DNA of 47,733 nt from Desulfosporosinus fructosivorans (GCF_004766045.1 NZ_SPQQ01000021.1:1-47733); one strand, 5' to 3'; shown: positions 8,633 to 17,476, numbered from the stretch's first letter. Translations and numbers: made by a program. The notes: generated by a model from the letters alone, not told the origin.

Positions 8633-8808
8633 GTTAGAAACTAGTGTTTTTTTGACATAAGTGAAATATAGCTAAATGAAGGACAAACTGCACAATAAAG
8701 AACCTACTAGGCTCTTACATTTTTCTATTTTCTGAGTTAAAATGCTTACATGGGCTAAGTTTAGGAAAACTTTGCTCATTTCCACTAAGAGGGGAGACTT
8801 AAAAAGGC

Positions 8809-10539
8809 ATGAATACATTAATGACAGGCAATGAGGCAATTGCTCGAGGTGTCTACGAATATGGTGTCAGCGTTGCTGCAGCCTATCCTGGCACACCAAG
8901 CACGGAAATCCTCGAAAATATTGTAAAATACCCAGAAGTTTATTGTCAGTGGTCTCCTAATGAAAAGGTAGCAATGGAAGTAGGCATTGGCGCAGCTATT
9001 GCCGGTGCTCGAAGCATTGTTACAATGAAAATGGTAGGTGTTAATGTTGCAGCTGATCCGCTTTTCACTGTAGCTTACACCGGAATCCGTGCTGGCTTAG
9101 TCTTGGTGTCAGCTGATGATCCTGGAATGCACTCCTCACAAAATGAGCAAGACAATAGACTATATGCGGCATTTGCCAAGATACCTATGTTAGAACCCTC
9201 GAACTCTCAGGAGGCTAAAGACATGGTTGGCTTGGCTATGGAAATTTCAGAAACCTTTGATACCCCAGTTATGTTACGGATTACGACTCGTATAGCTCAC
9301 TCCCTAAGTTTAGTGGAGCTAAATGATCCAATTGAACGACTTGTTAAGACTTATGAACGAAACCCACGTAAATACGTCATGCTTCCAGGAAATGGGCGCG
9401 CCCGGCGTTTAGTGGTGGAAGAAAGAATGCATAAACTAGCTGACTATACAGAAACGGTGGCAGTCAATAATATGGAGCTGAAAGACCAGTCCATTGGCAT
9501 CATCACCTCAGGAATTTCCTATCAATATGTCAAAGAAGCTCTTCCTACTGCCTCCGTTCTCAAATTAGGATTAACCAATCCCTTACCGTCAGGCTTAATC
9601 AAAGAGTTCGCTGCAAAAGTAGATAAGCTTTATGTTGTTGAGGAATTAGAACCTTATATGGAAAAGGAAGTCCGTCTCTTAGGAATTAATGTCATAGGGA
9701 AAGAACTCTTTCCTCCTTACGGAGAACTCTCCGTTCGTATGGTATCGGAAAAGATCAGTGGCCAACCCGTAATAACGGTAGCCCCAGTCTTTGACGCTCC
9801 GATTCGTCCACCAGTCATGTGTCCTGGTTGCCCACATCGCGGAATATTTTACACCCTAAAACAACTCAAACTCGTTGTTTCGGGTGATATTGGCTGTTAC
9901 ACGCTAGGAGCAATGGCCCCACTCGAAGCAATGGATACTACTATCTGCATGGGAGCCTCAATATCCGCAGGCTTAGGAATGATTAAGGCCCATCCAGAAA
10001 TGGCCGAAAATATGGTCGCTGTGATTGGCGACTCAACCTTTTTACATTCGGGTATTACAGGTCTCATGGATGTTGTTTATAATGGCGGAAATCTCACGAC
10101 GCTCATCCTTGATAACTCCATTACAGGCATGACAGGGCACCAGCATAACCCGGCTTCAGGCAAGACTCTCATGGGTCAGGCAGCTCCTCAGGTCGACTTT
10201 GTTGCCTTGTGTAAGGCCTTGGGAGTAAAACGAATTACAGAGGTCGATCCTTTTGACCTAGCAAGAGTTAAAGAAATTATTAAGACCGAAGTCGCCGCTC
10301 CTGAACCCTCAGTGATCATTGCCCGGCGTCCTTGTGCTCTTATTATCAAAAATACTGAAAAACCTCTCCAAGTCCAAGACTGCACCGGTTGTAAAATGTG
10401 CTTAAAACTTGGTTGTCCAGCACTCTCCTTTGATGAAGTAAACAAAACAATCCAAGTAGATCAAGCCCTATGTACAGGGTGTGGACTATGCATTAATGTG
10501 TGTAAATTTAAGGCCTTGAGAAAGGCTGGTGACGCATAA
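8809..10539 (+). CDS. iorA: Indolepyruvate:ferredoxin oxidoreductase, alpha subunit
   Basis: Oxidative decarboxylation of aryl pyruvates (from Trp, Phe, Tyr) to aryl-acetyl-CoA with reduced ferredoxin. The protein has 576 residues. The N-terminal pyruvate-oxidoreductase domain starts GNEAIARGVYEYG with AAYPGTPSTEI. The central TPP domain has MCPGCPHRGIF, then GDIGCYTLG and GDSTFLHSGI. Two C-terminal 4Fe-4S motifs (CTGCKMCLKLGC and CTGCGLCINVC) complete the family layout. The stop overlaps the iorB start by one base. Products could feed Ptb and Buk upstream for ATP (inference). Confidence 0.93.
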   Translation: MNTLMTGNEAIARGVYEYGVSVAAAYPGTPSTEILENIVKYPEVYCQWSPNEKVAMEVGIGAAIAGARSIVTMKMVGVNVAADPLFTVAYTGIRAGLVLVSADDPGMHSSQNEQDNRLYAAFAKIPMLEPSNSQEAKDMVGLAMEISETFDTPVMLRITTRIAHSLSLVELNDPIERLVKTYERNPRKYVMLPGNGRARRLVVEERMHKLADYTETVAVNNMELKDQSIGIITSGISYQYVKEALPTASVLKLGLTNPLPSGLIKEFAAKVDKLYVVEELEPYMEKEVRLLGINVIGKELFPPYGELSVRMVSEKISGQPVITVAPVFDAPIRPPVMCPGCPHRGIFYTLKQLKLVVSGDIGCYTLGAMAPLEAMDTTICMGASISAGLGMIKAHPEMAENMVAVIGDSTFLHSGITGLMDVVYNGGNLTTLILDNSITGMTGHQHNPASGKTLMGQAAPQVDFVALCKALGVKRITEVDPFDLARVKEIIKTEVAAPEPSVIIARRPCALIIKNTEKPLQVQDCTGCKMCLKLGCPALSFDEVNKTIQVDQALCTGCGLCINVCKFKALRKAGDA

Positions 10540-11120
10540 TGTCTAAAATAATTAATGTTTTACTCGTGGGAGTCGGTGGTCAAGGAACGATTTTGGCCTC
10601 CAAAATTTTAACCCATGTTGCGATAGCTCAGGGATACGAAGTCAAAATGTCAGAGATCCACGGTATGGCCCAACGGGGTGGATCAGTAGTAACTCAAGTT
10701 CGTATGGGAGAAAACGTTTACTCTCCGGTCATTGAAGCAGGAGAAGCAGACTTTATCGTTGCCTTCGAACAGTTAGAAGCTTATCGGTGGGCTCACTTCT
10801 TAAAAAAAGACGGCGTCTTGATCGTTAATACACAAAAGATTGTGCCCTTAACAGTACTCATCGGAGCTGCGACTTACCCAGAGAGTATCCTTGTCGACCT
10901 CAAAGAGCGAGTGGAGTGTTTTATCGGATTGGACGGATTGAAATTAGCTTCCGAAGCTGGTAACGCCAAGGCCACGAATGTTGTACTAATGGGAGTCCTC
11001 TCTAAATATATGGATTTCCCTGCGGATTCCTGGCAAAATGCCCTTGTGGCAAGAATCCCAGCTAAGATGCTTGAATTAAATAAGAAAGCTTTTGCTTATG
11101 GGGTTGCTATGGCGAAGTGA
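10539..11120 (+). CDS. iorB: Indolepyruvate:ferredoxin oxidoreductase, beta subunit
   Basis: This is the gamma-type pyruvate-oxidoreductase domain that partners IorA. At 193 residues it is normal length. It starts with VLLVGVGGQGTILASKIL, the nucleotide-like loop of the family, followed by SEIHGMAQRGGSV. It overlaps the iorA stop by one base and is therefore translationally coupled. Its TGA stop lies inside a copy of an IS605-type end sequence (11117-11131). Confidence 0.92.
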   Translation: MSKIINVLLVGVGGQGTILASKILTHVAIAQGYEVKMSEIHGMAQRGGSVVTQVRMGENVYSPVIEAGEADFIVAFEQLEAYRWAHFLKKDGVLIVNTQKIVPLTVLIGAATYPESILVDLKERVECFIGLDGLKLASEAGNAKATNVVLMGVLSKYMDFPADSWQNALVARIPAKMLELNKKAFAYGVAMAK

Positions 11121-11131
11121 ACTCGTTCAAC
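11117..11131 (-). repeat. Short copy of the IS605-type end, fused to the iorB stop
   Basis: GTGAACTCGTTCAAC is identical to the outer end of the element that begins at the eutH stop (38436) and the reverse complement of GTTGAACGAGTT in the 13852-13955 copy. Only the outermost 15 bases are kept. Confidence 0.45.
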
Positions 11132-11182
11132 AAAAACTTGGCAACTCTGAAGATTAGTTAGTATCATATGCAAATAAACAGA

Positions 11183-11220
11183 AAAGAAGCTGGAACACCG
11201 TTAGGTAAGCCAGCTTCTTT
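11183..11220. terminator. Bidirectional terminator between iorB and the minus-strand genes
   Basis: An 11-base-pair stem AAAGAAGCTGG / CCAGCTTCTTT with T-rich flank on the plus strand. It separates the convergent iorAB and RHH/SPFH units. Confidence 0.85.
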
Positions 11221-11237
11221 TCTATTTATTGAGCTTT

Positions 11238-11417
11238 TCATTTATCCGAATCCTCAGAGCTAACCTGGTCTTGTAAACGACCCGCTCGTCGGACTGCCTC
11301 CCGAAGCAGAAACTCAATGTGAGCATTAGCGCTGCGAAATTCATCGGCAGCCCAACGCTCCAGCGCGGTGTAAAGTTTGGGATCAAGCCGTAGGGGGAAC
11401 TGTTTTTTGATTGCCAT
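11238..11417 (-). CDS. Ribbon-helix-helix (Arc-type) protein
   Basis: A small protein of 59 residues from the chosen ATG. It begins with a beta strand KKQFPLRLDPKLY and continues with two helices (ALERWAADEFRSANAHIEFLLREAVRR), the pattern of Arc/MetJ-type DNA-binding dimers. The open frame has an extra ATG five codons upstream, but the inner ATG has the better ribosome site (GGATGTGGA). It follows the SPFH gene on the same strand. No toxin-like partner is seen, so a role as antitoxin is not supported. Confidence 0.75.
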   Translation of the reverse strand: MAIKKQFPLRLDPKLYTALERWAADEFRSANAHIEFLLREAVRRAGRLQDQVSSEDSDK

Positions 11418-11472
11418 AATATCCACATCCAATTATTTAGCTGCAGTTTCTTGTAGATTAAATGAGGCTATT

Positions 11473-12312
11473 TTAATAAACTGTTCCTGTATTAATGACA
11501 GGTTGGACTGCGCGTTCAGAAACGATGGACACTAAGAGATTATTTATCATGGAGGCTTTGCGTTCTTCGTCAAGTTTAACGACACCATCGTTTTCTAGTC
11601 GTTCAATAGCCATTTGCACCATGCCCACAGCACCTTCTACGATAATCTGGCGAGCAGAGAGAATAGCGGAAGCTTGTTGACGCTGAAGCATTGCGCCTGC
11701 AATCTCGGTGGCATAGGCCAAATGAGTCAGACGGGCCTCGCTCACTTCGACACCTGCGAGCATGAGGCGTTGTTGCAGTTCTTGCATTAATTCTGAGGAA
11801 ACTTCTTCAGGATTGCCTCGCAAGGAAAGCCCCTTTCCTTCAAAATTATCATACGCATATCGGGTAGCTACGTGTCGCAAAGCAGTTTCACTTTGTATTT
11901 CCACGAATTGTTCATATTTTTCAACATCAAACATTGCTTTTGCGGTATCTACTACTCGAAAGACGACAACAGTAGCAATCTCAACAGGATTGCCTTCGAT
12001 ATCATTGACTTTAAGGGTTTTGCTATTAAAATTTCGAACCCGCAATGAAACTCCTTTACGTATAGCAAAGGGAACACTTAACCATAGCCCAGGTTCGCGG
12101 AGTGAACCGATATAACTCCCGAAAAAGACCAGTGTGTAGGACTTGTTCGGTTGAACCACTAAAATGCCTGTTCCTAGAATAGTAGCAATGATTATAAGCG
12201 GAATTCCCACCAAGTTTTCCTGGATGAGTAATGCAATTCCACCAATCAAGAGGGCGAGCATAAGGATCAATGCCAGATAACCATTCACGGCCCATGCTTT
12301 CTTTTCAATCAT
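11473..12312 (-). CDS. SPFH-domain membrane protein (slipin/stomatin-like)
   Basis: Scaffold protein of membrane microdomains, anchored at the cytoplasmic membrane. Residues 8-55 hold two hydrophobic helices and residues 60-250 the SPFH/Band 7 domain, with PGLWLSVPF, the VRNFNSKTLKVND strand and EVSEARLTHLAYA. A helical region with RQIIVEGAVGMVQMAIERL ends the domain. Length (279 aa) fits the short slipin type often encoded next to a small RHH protein, as here. GAGGATTC lies just upstream of the ATG. Client proteins are unknown. Confidence 0.85.
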   Translation of the reverse strand: MIEKKAWAVNGYLALILMLALLIGGIALLIQENLVGIPLIIIATILGTGILVVQPNKSYTLVFFGSYIGSLREPGLWLSVPFAIRKGVSLRVRNFNSKTLKVNDIEGNPVEIATVVVFRVVDTAKAMFDVEKYEQFVEIQSETALRHVATRYAYDNFEGKGLSLRGNPEEVSSELMQELQQRLMLAGVEVSEARLTHLAYATEIAGAMLQRQQASAILSARQIIVEGAVGMVQMAIERLENDGVVKLDEERKASMINNLLVSIVSERAVQPVINTGTVY

Positions 12313-12522
12313 TTTGAAGAATCCTCCTTTAGATTAATTTCTTTAGATTAAATTCGATTGCGGAACATCTAATTCAACCTAAGGGTGATATTGATATGAT
12401 ATCACTTTTATATCGGGATGTGAAGAGATGCAGAGAATAAACATGAGTATGAAATAGTAAAAATGGTCATTTTAATAAGTATGGAGCGTTTAAATGACTA
12501 ATTAGGGAAGGGTGTGAAGCAT

Positions 12523-13392
12523 ATGTCCCAGGCGAAAATTCCTCAACCCACGTTTCCAGCCCAACACCAAGATCAACAACCAGGGCTGGAATCTATTATG
12601 AATCCCAAACCAGCTGCCGAAGATGCAGCATATTTGGGAAGTGCAAAGTTGAAAGGTAAAGTGGCAATCATTAGTGGGGGAGACAGTGGGATAGGTCGCG
12701 CAGTGGGGATTGCTTATGCAAAAGAAGGGGCCGATGTTGTAATAGCTTATTTGAACGAACATGGCGATGCGTTAGAGACGAAAGCGCGTATAGAACAATT
12801 GGGGTGCAGATGCTTAGTTTTAGCTGGAGATGTAGGTGATGAAGTCTTTTGTCAGGAAGTCATTAATCAGACGGTACAGACTTTTGGAAAAATAGATATC
12901 TTGGTAAACAATGCAGGAGAACAACACCCTCAAAATAGTTTGCTTGATGTGACGACTGCACAGCTTGAGAGAACCTTCCGTACGAACATTTTTAGTTACT
13001 TCTTTTTGAGCAAAGCTGCGTTACCCCATCTTAAGGTTGGGAGTGTTATTATCAATACCTCATCGATTACAGCGTATGAGGGGCACGATCAACTTATTGA
13101 TTATTCGGCGACTAAAGGAGCGGTCGTTTCCTTTACTCGTTCACTGTCCGAATCTCTATGTAAGTCGGGTATTCGCGTCAACGGGGTTGCCCCCGGACCG
13201 ATTTGGACGCCATTAATTCCTGCCTCATTTCAAGCAGACCAAGTTGCAACCTTTGGAAGTACAACGCCGATGAAACGAGCTGGACAACCTAAAGAGTTAG
13301 CGCCTGCTTATGTATTTTTGGCCTCCGAGGATTCTTCCTATATGTCAGGGCAAATGCTTCATATAAATGGGGGAATCATAGTGGGCGGATAG
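12523..13392 (+). CDS. Short-chain dehydrogenase/reductase (stress-type glucose dehydrogenase-like)
   Basis: NAD(P)-dependent oxidoreductase of the classical SDR family. The coenzyme motif is GGDSGIGRAVG, followed by NNAG in ILVNNAGEQ, the catalytic serine in NTSSITAYEG, and YSATKGA with the catalytic Tyr and Lys. The long N-terminal extension (PQPTFPAQHQDQQPGLESIM) is typical of the general-stress YhdF/YdaD/YhxD group of Bacillus, whose substrate is uncertain. ATG 12523 is preferred over the in-frame GTG 12514 because AGGGAAGGG sits ten bases upstream of the ATG. It is a single-gene unit, and the stop codon is TAG. Confidence 0.88.
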   Translation: MSQAKIPQPTFPAQHQDQQPGLESIMNPKPAAEDAAYLGSAKLKGKVAIISGGDSGIGRAVGIAYAKEGADVVIAYLNEHGDALETKARIEQLGCRCLVLAGDVGDEVFCQEVINQTVQTFGKIDILVNNAGEQHPQNSLLDVTTAQLERTFRTNIFSYFFLSKAALPHLKVGSVIINTSSITAYEGHDQLIDYSATKGAVVSFTRSLSESLCKSGIRVNGVAPGPIWTPLIPASFQADQVATFGSTTPMKRAGQPKELAPAYVFLASEDSSYMSGQMLHINGGIIVGG

Positions 13393-13592
13393 GTACTAAT
13401 CAATTGATAGCAAATATTGTTCCTCAACTTGGAATAATGATCGTTATTGCCATGAATAATTATGTTAACTCCATTTCTTAGCATATAATTTAAAGAAAAA
13501 TTGAACTGGTGCTGAAACTTGGTTTCAAAAAATTCTAGGATAGAAACTCAATTTGTGCAGTGTTTATAAGAAAGAGAAGCTCAGAAATAAAT

Positions 13593-13638
13593 GACGCTCT
13601 CCTGGGAAAATAGGTTAAAACCTACCCCAGAAGAGCGC
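13593..13638. other. Long imperfect hairpin in a 585-base intergenic region
   Basis: The sequences around GCTCTCCTGGG and CCCAGAAGAGC form a long stem with AGGTT/AACCT near the loop. No T run follows on either strand, so it may be a mobile-element relic or a structured RNA. Apart from this and the repeat at 13852, the 13393-13977 interval is AT-rich and shows no gene. Confidence 0.4.
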
Positions 13639-13851
13639 CATTGCTCTGTAACAATTTTAGAAATCGCCATTAATAAAGATAAAATGTTTTATGGGAATAT
13701 TATCACATGGAATCTGAGATTTAGGCATGATATATTTAAAAGTAAGCTTTAAGGTGTTATTTGACTGAGATTGTGATTCACATCATAGTTCATTCGAAGA
13801 CTATAACTTATAATGGACAAGATCAGTATAACTAAATTAATCCAATCGTTA

Positions 13852-13955
13852 GACTCCCACTTCTACAAGTGGGGGTTGGCATTGTGCTTCGCTTCGGTGG
13901 GGGTAGAGTCCCTACCGAAATCTCGATGTTCAATTTTAGTTGAACGAGTTAACTA
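13852..13955 (+). repeat. IS200/IS605-type right-end relic (copy 2)
   Basis: Begins GACTCCCACTTCTACAAGTG and ends with CGATGTTCAATTTTAGTTG followed by AACGAGTTAAC, the same start and end as copy 1 at 6179. The middle (GCTTCGGTGGGGGTAGAGTC) has hairpin potential, as in TnpB guide RNA scaffolds. No open frame for TnpA or TnpB is nearby. It lies just upstream of the NapH-like gene and may carry its promoter. Confidence 0.6.
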
Positions 13956-13977
13956 CAACGAGGAATGAGGGGTATCT

Positions 13978-14961
13978 ATGTATTTGAAATTGAGAAAACA
14001 TGTTTCTACGAGACATGTGATTCAAAGTTTGGTCGCAATGATAGTTGTTTATATCGGAATAACATTTGTTATCTTTATCAACCAGATTGCCAATAACTCA
14101 ACGTCTATCCTAAATCGACCTGCTGGTGTCGAGGCCTTTTTGCCGATTAGCGCTTTGGTCGGATTAAAAGCGTGGATCACAACAGGTAGTTTTGACCCTG
14201 TTCATCCCGCTGGATTAGTGATTCTCCTGTTAGCGTTGACTCTATCGCTGTTACTCAAACGGACATTTTGCTCTTGGATCTGCCCAATCGGAACGTTGTC
14301 TGAAGGGCTCGCTAACCTTGGGAAACGAGTGTTTGGACGGAATTTTACAATACCTAACTGGCTGGATTATTTACTACGCTCCGTAAAGTACCTCATACTA
14401 TTTTTTTTCGTCTTGGCCATCTTCTTCGGGATGAGCGGGCTGGATGCGGCTGCATTCGTGCAATCTCCTTATAATATGGTCGCAGATATCAAAATGCTGA
14501 AATTCATGCAACACTTAACGAGCGTTGGGACGATTGTTATAGGGATGATCGTAGTCTTTTCGATTCTTTATGAGAATTTTTGGTGTCGATATCTGTGTCC
14601 CTACGGTGGGCTATTGGGACTTTTAAGTGTTCTAAGTCCGTATAAGATCACACGAAATCGAGAATCTTGTATTCAATGTGGGAAATGTACTAAACGTTGT
14701 CCGAACCACATTCTTGTGGACCAAGCAAGTCGAGTATCGTCTCCAGAGTGCACGGGTTGCTTAAACTGCGTACAACAGTGTCCATCTAACGATACGTTGA
14801 CGTTTAAGTCCCGGCTAGGACTGCCAGCCCTCGCAGTTAGTATTCTGGTTATATCGCTCCTGTTTATTGTCAGCGCAAAAATTACGGGTCATTGGGAAAC
14901 GAACGTGACGGTGGAGATGTATAAGCAAATCCTACCTCTCGTCGATCAGATCGGACACTGA
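13978..14961 (+). CDS. NapH/CcoG-like membrane protein with two 4Fe-4S clusters
   Basis: Membrane-bound electron carrier of the polyferredoxin (NapH/RdxA) type, 327 residues. About five membrane helices are seen. Two CxxxCP motifs of the family lie at the membrane face (CSWICPIG and CRYLCPYG). The soluble domain has CIQCGKCTKRCP and CTGCLNCVQQCP, enough for two 4Fe-4S clusters. The redox partner is not evident, since no periplasmic reductase is next to it. A ribosome site (GAGGGG) precedes the ATG. A terminator follows at 15004, so it is a one-gene unit. Confidence 0.85.
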   Translation: MYLKLRKHVSTRHVIQSLVAMIVVYIGITFVIFINQIANNSTSILNRPAGVEAFLPISALVGLKAWITTGSFDPVHPAGLVILLLALTLSLLLKRTFCSWICPIGTLSEGLANLGKRVFGRNFTIPNWLDYLLRSVKYLILFFFVLAIFFGMSGLDAAAFVQSPYNMVADIKMLKFMQHLTSVGTIVIGMIVVFSILYENFWCRYLCPYGGLLGLLSVLSPYKITRNRESCIQCGKCTKRCPNHILVDQASRVSSPECTGCLNCVQQCPSNDTLTFKSRLGLPALAVSILVISLLFIVSAKITGHWETNVTVEMYKQILPLVDQIGH

Positions 14962-14980
14962 GGTTAGGGTTAGGGTTAGG
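14962..14980 (+). repeat. Three TTAGGG-type hexamer repeats
   Basis: GGTTAGGGTTAGGGTTAGG directly follows the stop of the NapH-like gene. It is a short tandem repeat, probably from replication slippage. Confidence 0.7.
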
Positions 14981-15003
14981 ATTTAAGATAAGATTGTCAG
15001 TCT

Positions 15004-15046
15004 AAGTGGAACCGGAATATGAAAAATTCCTGTTCCACTTTTTTAT
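15004..15046 (+). terminator. Rho-independent terminator
   Basis: Stem AAGTGGAACcGGAAT / ATTCCtGTTCCACTT with a short loop, followed by TTTTTTATT. It closes the NapH-like gene. Confidence 0.85.
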
Positions 15047-15103
15047 TGTACATAAGCAAGAATCACCGAACTATGTTGAAGTCAGAGAATTAAGTCTAAT
15101 ATC

Positions 15104-15119
15104 AAGTTAATAATGACTT
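15104..15119 (+). promoter_or_regulatory. Proposed enhancer site (UAS 1) for the sigma54 activator
   Basis: AAGTT-AATAAT-GACTT fits AAGTY-N6-RACTT and is followed by ATTGA. It lies 137 bases before the -24 GG of the promoter at 15254. The same element recurs before four other sigma54 promoters here. Confidence 0.65.
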
Positions 15120-15253
15120 ATTGAAGTATAGGTAGTGGGGATAGAACTCAGAAGATCCCTTAGAAATGTTGAAATTCTGTAAGGGGTGCCTAATTCTAGG
15201 GGCATATAAGGTTAATCACGCAGAATTGCCGCCATAAACTAAAGAGACTTACT

Positions 15254-15270
15254 TTGGCATAACAATTGCA
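15254..15270 (+). promoter_or_regulatory. Sigma54 (-24/-12) promoter 1
   Basis: TTGGCATAACAATTGCA: GG at 15256-15257, ten bases, then GC at 15268-15269, close to the consensus YTGGCACGRNNNTTGCW. It drives the small-membrane-protein and permease operon that starts at 15311. Confidence 0.85.
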
Positions 15271-15310
15271 ATATCTCAATTGCAGGAATAGGGTGTGAGG
15301 TGATAAACGG

Positions 15311-15619
15311 ATGAAGGATGACGGGGTGAAAATGGATAAAATGTATCGGCAAGATACGGGACTAGTTGTAATATTTATTATCTTTGCTTGGTTGGTCTTA
15401 GGATTTGTCTTAGTGAGTGTAAGTAGTATAGCCCCAAATGATCTAATTCGGAATGTAACTCTAATGGCTGGATTAATGGCTGGGATTTTCGTAACGAGCT
15501 CGTTGATTGCTGTTTTAGTGCATTTGAAGAAAAACCGGGTCGGTATATATAGTGAGGAATTGTGCCAAGGCATAAGACAAGTTGAAATGCCGATCGAAGG
15601 AAAGGAGATTACAACTTGA
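15311..15619 (+). CDS. Small membrane protein, two helices, 102 aa
   Basis: Two hydrophobic helices (VVIFIIFAWLVLGFVLVSV and LMAGLMAGIFVTSSLIAVLVHL) with a short acidic C-terminal tail. I do not recognise the family. It is the first gene after a sigma54 promoter. Its stop overlaps the start of the next small membrane gene (TTGA), and an ethanolamine-permease-like transporter follows. Its size and place suggest an accessory subunit of that transporter, by analogy with the small subunits of some symporters (inference). The first ATG has GTGAGGTGAT upstream; in-frame starts also exist at 15326 and 15332. Confidence 0.65.
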   Translation: MKDDGVKMDKMYRQDTGLVVIFIIFAWLVLGFVLVSVSSIAPNDLIRNVTLMAGLMAGIFVTSSLIAVLVHLKKNRVGIYSEELCQGIRQVEMPIEGKEITT

Positions 15620-15915
15620 AAGCTGGCGAAAAACAAAAAAAACATGTAAATAGTATGTGGATGGAAGTATTTGACGTCATGTTTATCATGTTGCTTTGCT
15701 TCGTTATACTACTCACAACGATGTTGATGCGGGGGAAGGTTCTCGTAGGTTCGGGCTCAACTGGGGGTATTGATTATTCTTTTAATTTGTCGACTTTCAT
15801 GATGATTGTTGTGGCCTTGGGAGCCTATTTGTTTTATGTGATTTCCATGTCTGATAAGGAACTAAAAGCCATGATCAAATACAGTTATGATCAGGTTCGA
15901 AAAAGAGTGAGTTAA
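15616..15915 (+). CDS. Small membrane protein, two helices, 99 aa
   Basis: Hydrophobic segments at about residues 18-38 (VFDVMFIMLLCFVILLTTML) and 56-76 (LSTFMMIVVALGAYLFYVI), with a basic C-terminus (KYSYDQVRKRVS). Family not recognised. It starts with TTG inside the stop of the preceding gene, with AAAGGAGA upstream, so translation is coupled. It shares the sigma54 transcript with the permease at 16063. Confidence 0.65.
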   Translation: MKAGEKQKKHVNSMWMEVFDVMFIMLLCFVILLTTMLMRGKVLVGSGSTGGIDYSFNLSTFMMIVVALGAYLFYVISMSDKELKAMIKYSYDQVRKRVS

Positions 15916-15944
15916 AGTATGAATTCCAGGATGGGGGAGTTAGT

Positions 15945-16070
15945 TTGAATCTATGGTCATTGATGAACTGGGTTGCTTGGGGTTTATGTGCTTTTTTCTT
16001 TGTACTCCTTGCGCAAGATTTCATCCGGGTTGAAATGAGCAGGAGAGGGGAGGACAAGAACCTTGACTGA
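15945..16070 (+). CDS. Very small single-helix membrane protein, 41 aa
   Basis: TTG start at 15945 after GGGGGAG. The product is one hydrophobic helix (LMNWVAWGLCAFFFVLLAQDF) plus a charged tail (RVEMSRRGEDKNLD). Its stop overlaps the TTG start of the permease (16063), the same coupling seen between the two genes before it. The overlap and ribosome site make it more than chance. Function unknown; it is likely a partner of the permease. Confidence 0.5.
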   Translation: MNLWSLMNWVAWGLCAFFFVLLAQDFIRVEMSRRGEDKNLD

Positions 16071-17451
16071 TTCAAAGACAATTCAACACGATGAGGAACA
16101 ACATCTTTCGAAAGTCTTAGGACCGATCCATATATGGGCATTGGGAGTAGGGATTGTTCTTGTTGGGGAGTTTATGGGTTGGAATTTTACAGTTGCTAAG
16201 GGAGGATCGCTGGGAGCAATTATAGCTTGCTGGATCATCGCGCTCCTTTACATTGCCTTAGTTATGATTAACACTGAAATCGGATCGGTTATTCCAGAAG
16301 CAGGCGGACAATATGCCATGGCTAAATATCTCCTGGGTCCGCTTGCAGCCTTTAATGTTGGACTAATGCTTGTTTTTGAGTATGTCATGCTTGAAGCGGC
16401 TGATGCTTTGGTGGTTGGAGCTATTTTGCAATCGATTAATCCCGCAATCCAAAGTCTACCTTATGTAATCTTGACGTTGTTATTATTGACGTATTTTAAC
16501 TATCGGGGTGTCTATGCAACCTTGACCCTTAATTTCTTTATTACGGCTATAGCCTTGGTGACCATCTTTGTGCTTCTGTTTTCGACTCACTTTCATGTTC
16601 CTTCGCAAAGTATTCTTAGACTTGGAGAACTGACGAATGGATTACCTTATGGCTGGGTAGGGGTGATCGCGGCGCTTCAGTTCGCAATCTGGTTTTTCTT
16701 AGGGATAGAAGGAACTGCCTTAGCAGCAGAGGAATGTCGTTCAACTGCCCGTTCTCTGCCAATGGGTACACTGATTGGAATGGTAACTCTGCTAGTTGGA
16801 GCCACTGTTACTTGGTTCGTTTGTTCTGGACTGGTAGAGGCTGGAACTCTCGGGGGATCGGTTTATCCACTCTATGAGGCTGCACTGGCAACGAAAATGT
16901 CCGGGGTTATTGTAGTCATGTTCGTTGGTACAATTTTAGCCTGCATGGCGAGTGCGAATGGATGTATTAATGACGCGAGCAGGGCTTGGTTTGCGATGTC
17001 GAGAGATACTCTGATTCCTGGTGCATTTTCAGCTGTCCATCCTAAATATAAAACGCCTTATCGGGCTATCTTGTTCCTGCTGCCGATTTCACTGGCTTTT
17101 GGTTTCACAGGATTACTGGACCAAGTCATAACCTTTTCAATTTTATCGGCCTTGCTAGTCTATCTGTTTATGGGATATATGATGTTTAAATTTAGAAGGA
17201 TGTATCCCATGGGAGCGATTGAACGAGGGTATGTAGCACCTTGGCACCCATTGCCAGCAATTGTCTTGCTTGTTCTGACATTAACAACGCTAACCGGGAT
17301 GTATTTTGGCTATTGGGTTAATTTATTGGCGGGTTTATTATTCTACTCTTTAGCGTCTCTTTGGTTCACCTTACATCGCTATAAGTTCGTCGATACACAA
17401 GCCTTCCTCAAAGCAGGTGCGACTCGCTGGCCACGGCCACGGGGGTACTAA
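16063..17451 (+). CDS. APC-superfamily permease, ethanolamine-permease (EAT) type
   Basis: 462 residues with about twelve hydrophobic helices. The start region LGPIHIWALGVGIVLVGEF-GWNF and the segment AEECRSTARSLP are typical of the EAT branch of amino acid/polyamine/organocation transporters, whose best-known member takes up ethanolamine. The TTG start has GGAGAGGGGAGG upstream. It lies in a sigma54 operon with three small membrane genes before it and one after it. The substrate is inferred from family and context: ethanolamine or a related amine. Confidence 0.8.
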   Translation: MTDSKTIQHDEEQHLSKVLGPIHIWALGVGIVLVGEFMGWNFTVAKGGSLGAIIACWIIALLYIALVMINTEIGSVIPEAGGQYAMAKYLLGPLAAFNVGLMLVFEYVMLEAADALVVGAILQSINPAIQSLPYVILTLLLLTYFNYRGVYATLTLNFFITAIALVTIFVLLFSTHFHVPSQSILRLGELTNGLPYGWVGVIAALQFAIWFFLGIEGTALAAEECRSTARSLPMGTLIGMVTLLVGATVTWFVCSGLVEAGTLGGSVYPLYEAALATKMSGVIVVMFVGTILACMASANGCINDASRAWFAMSRDTLIPGAFSAVHPKYKTPYRAILFLLPISLAFGFTGLLDQVITFSILSALLVYLFMGYMMFKFRRMYPMGAIERGYVAPWHPLPAIVLLVLTLTTLTGMYFGYWVNLLAGLLFYSLASLWFTLHRYKFVDTQAFLKAGATRWPRPRGY

Positions 17452-17476
17452 ATAATATTAACAAAGGAGGGTCTTT

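Noticed and set aside
11238..12312. Ribbon-helix-helix gene and neighbour as a toxin-antitoxin pair
   Set aside because: The neighbour is an SPFH membrane protein of normal length and no small toxin-like gene is adjacent.
14962..14980. TTAGGG repeats as a sign of eukaryotic contamination
   Set aside because: Only three units, directly between a bacterial gene and its terminator.
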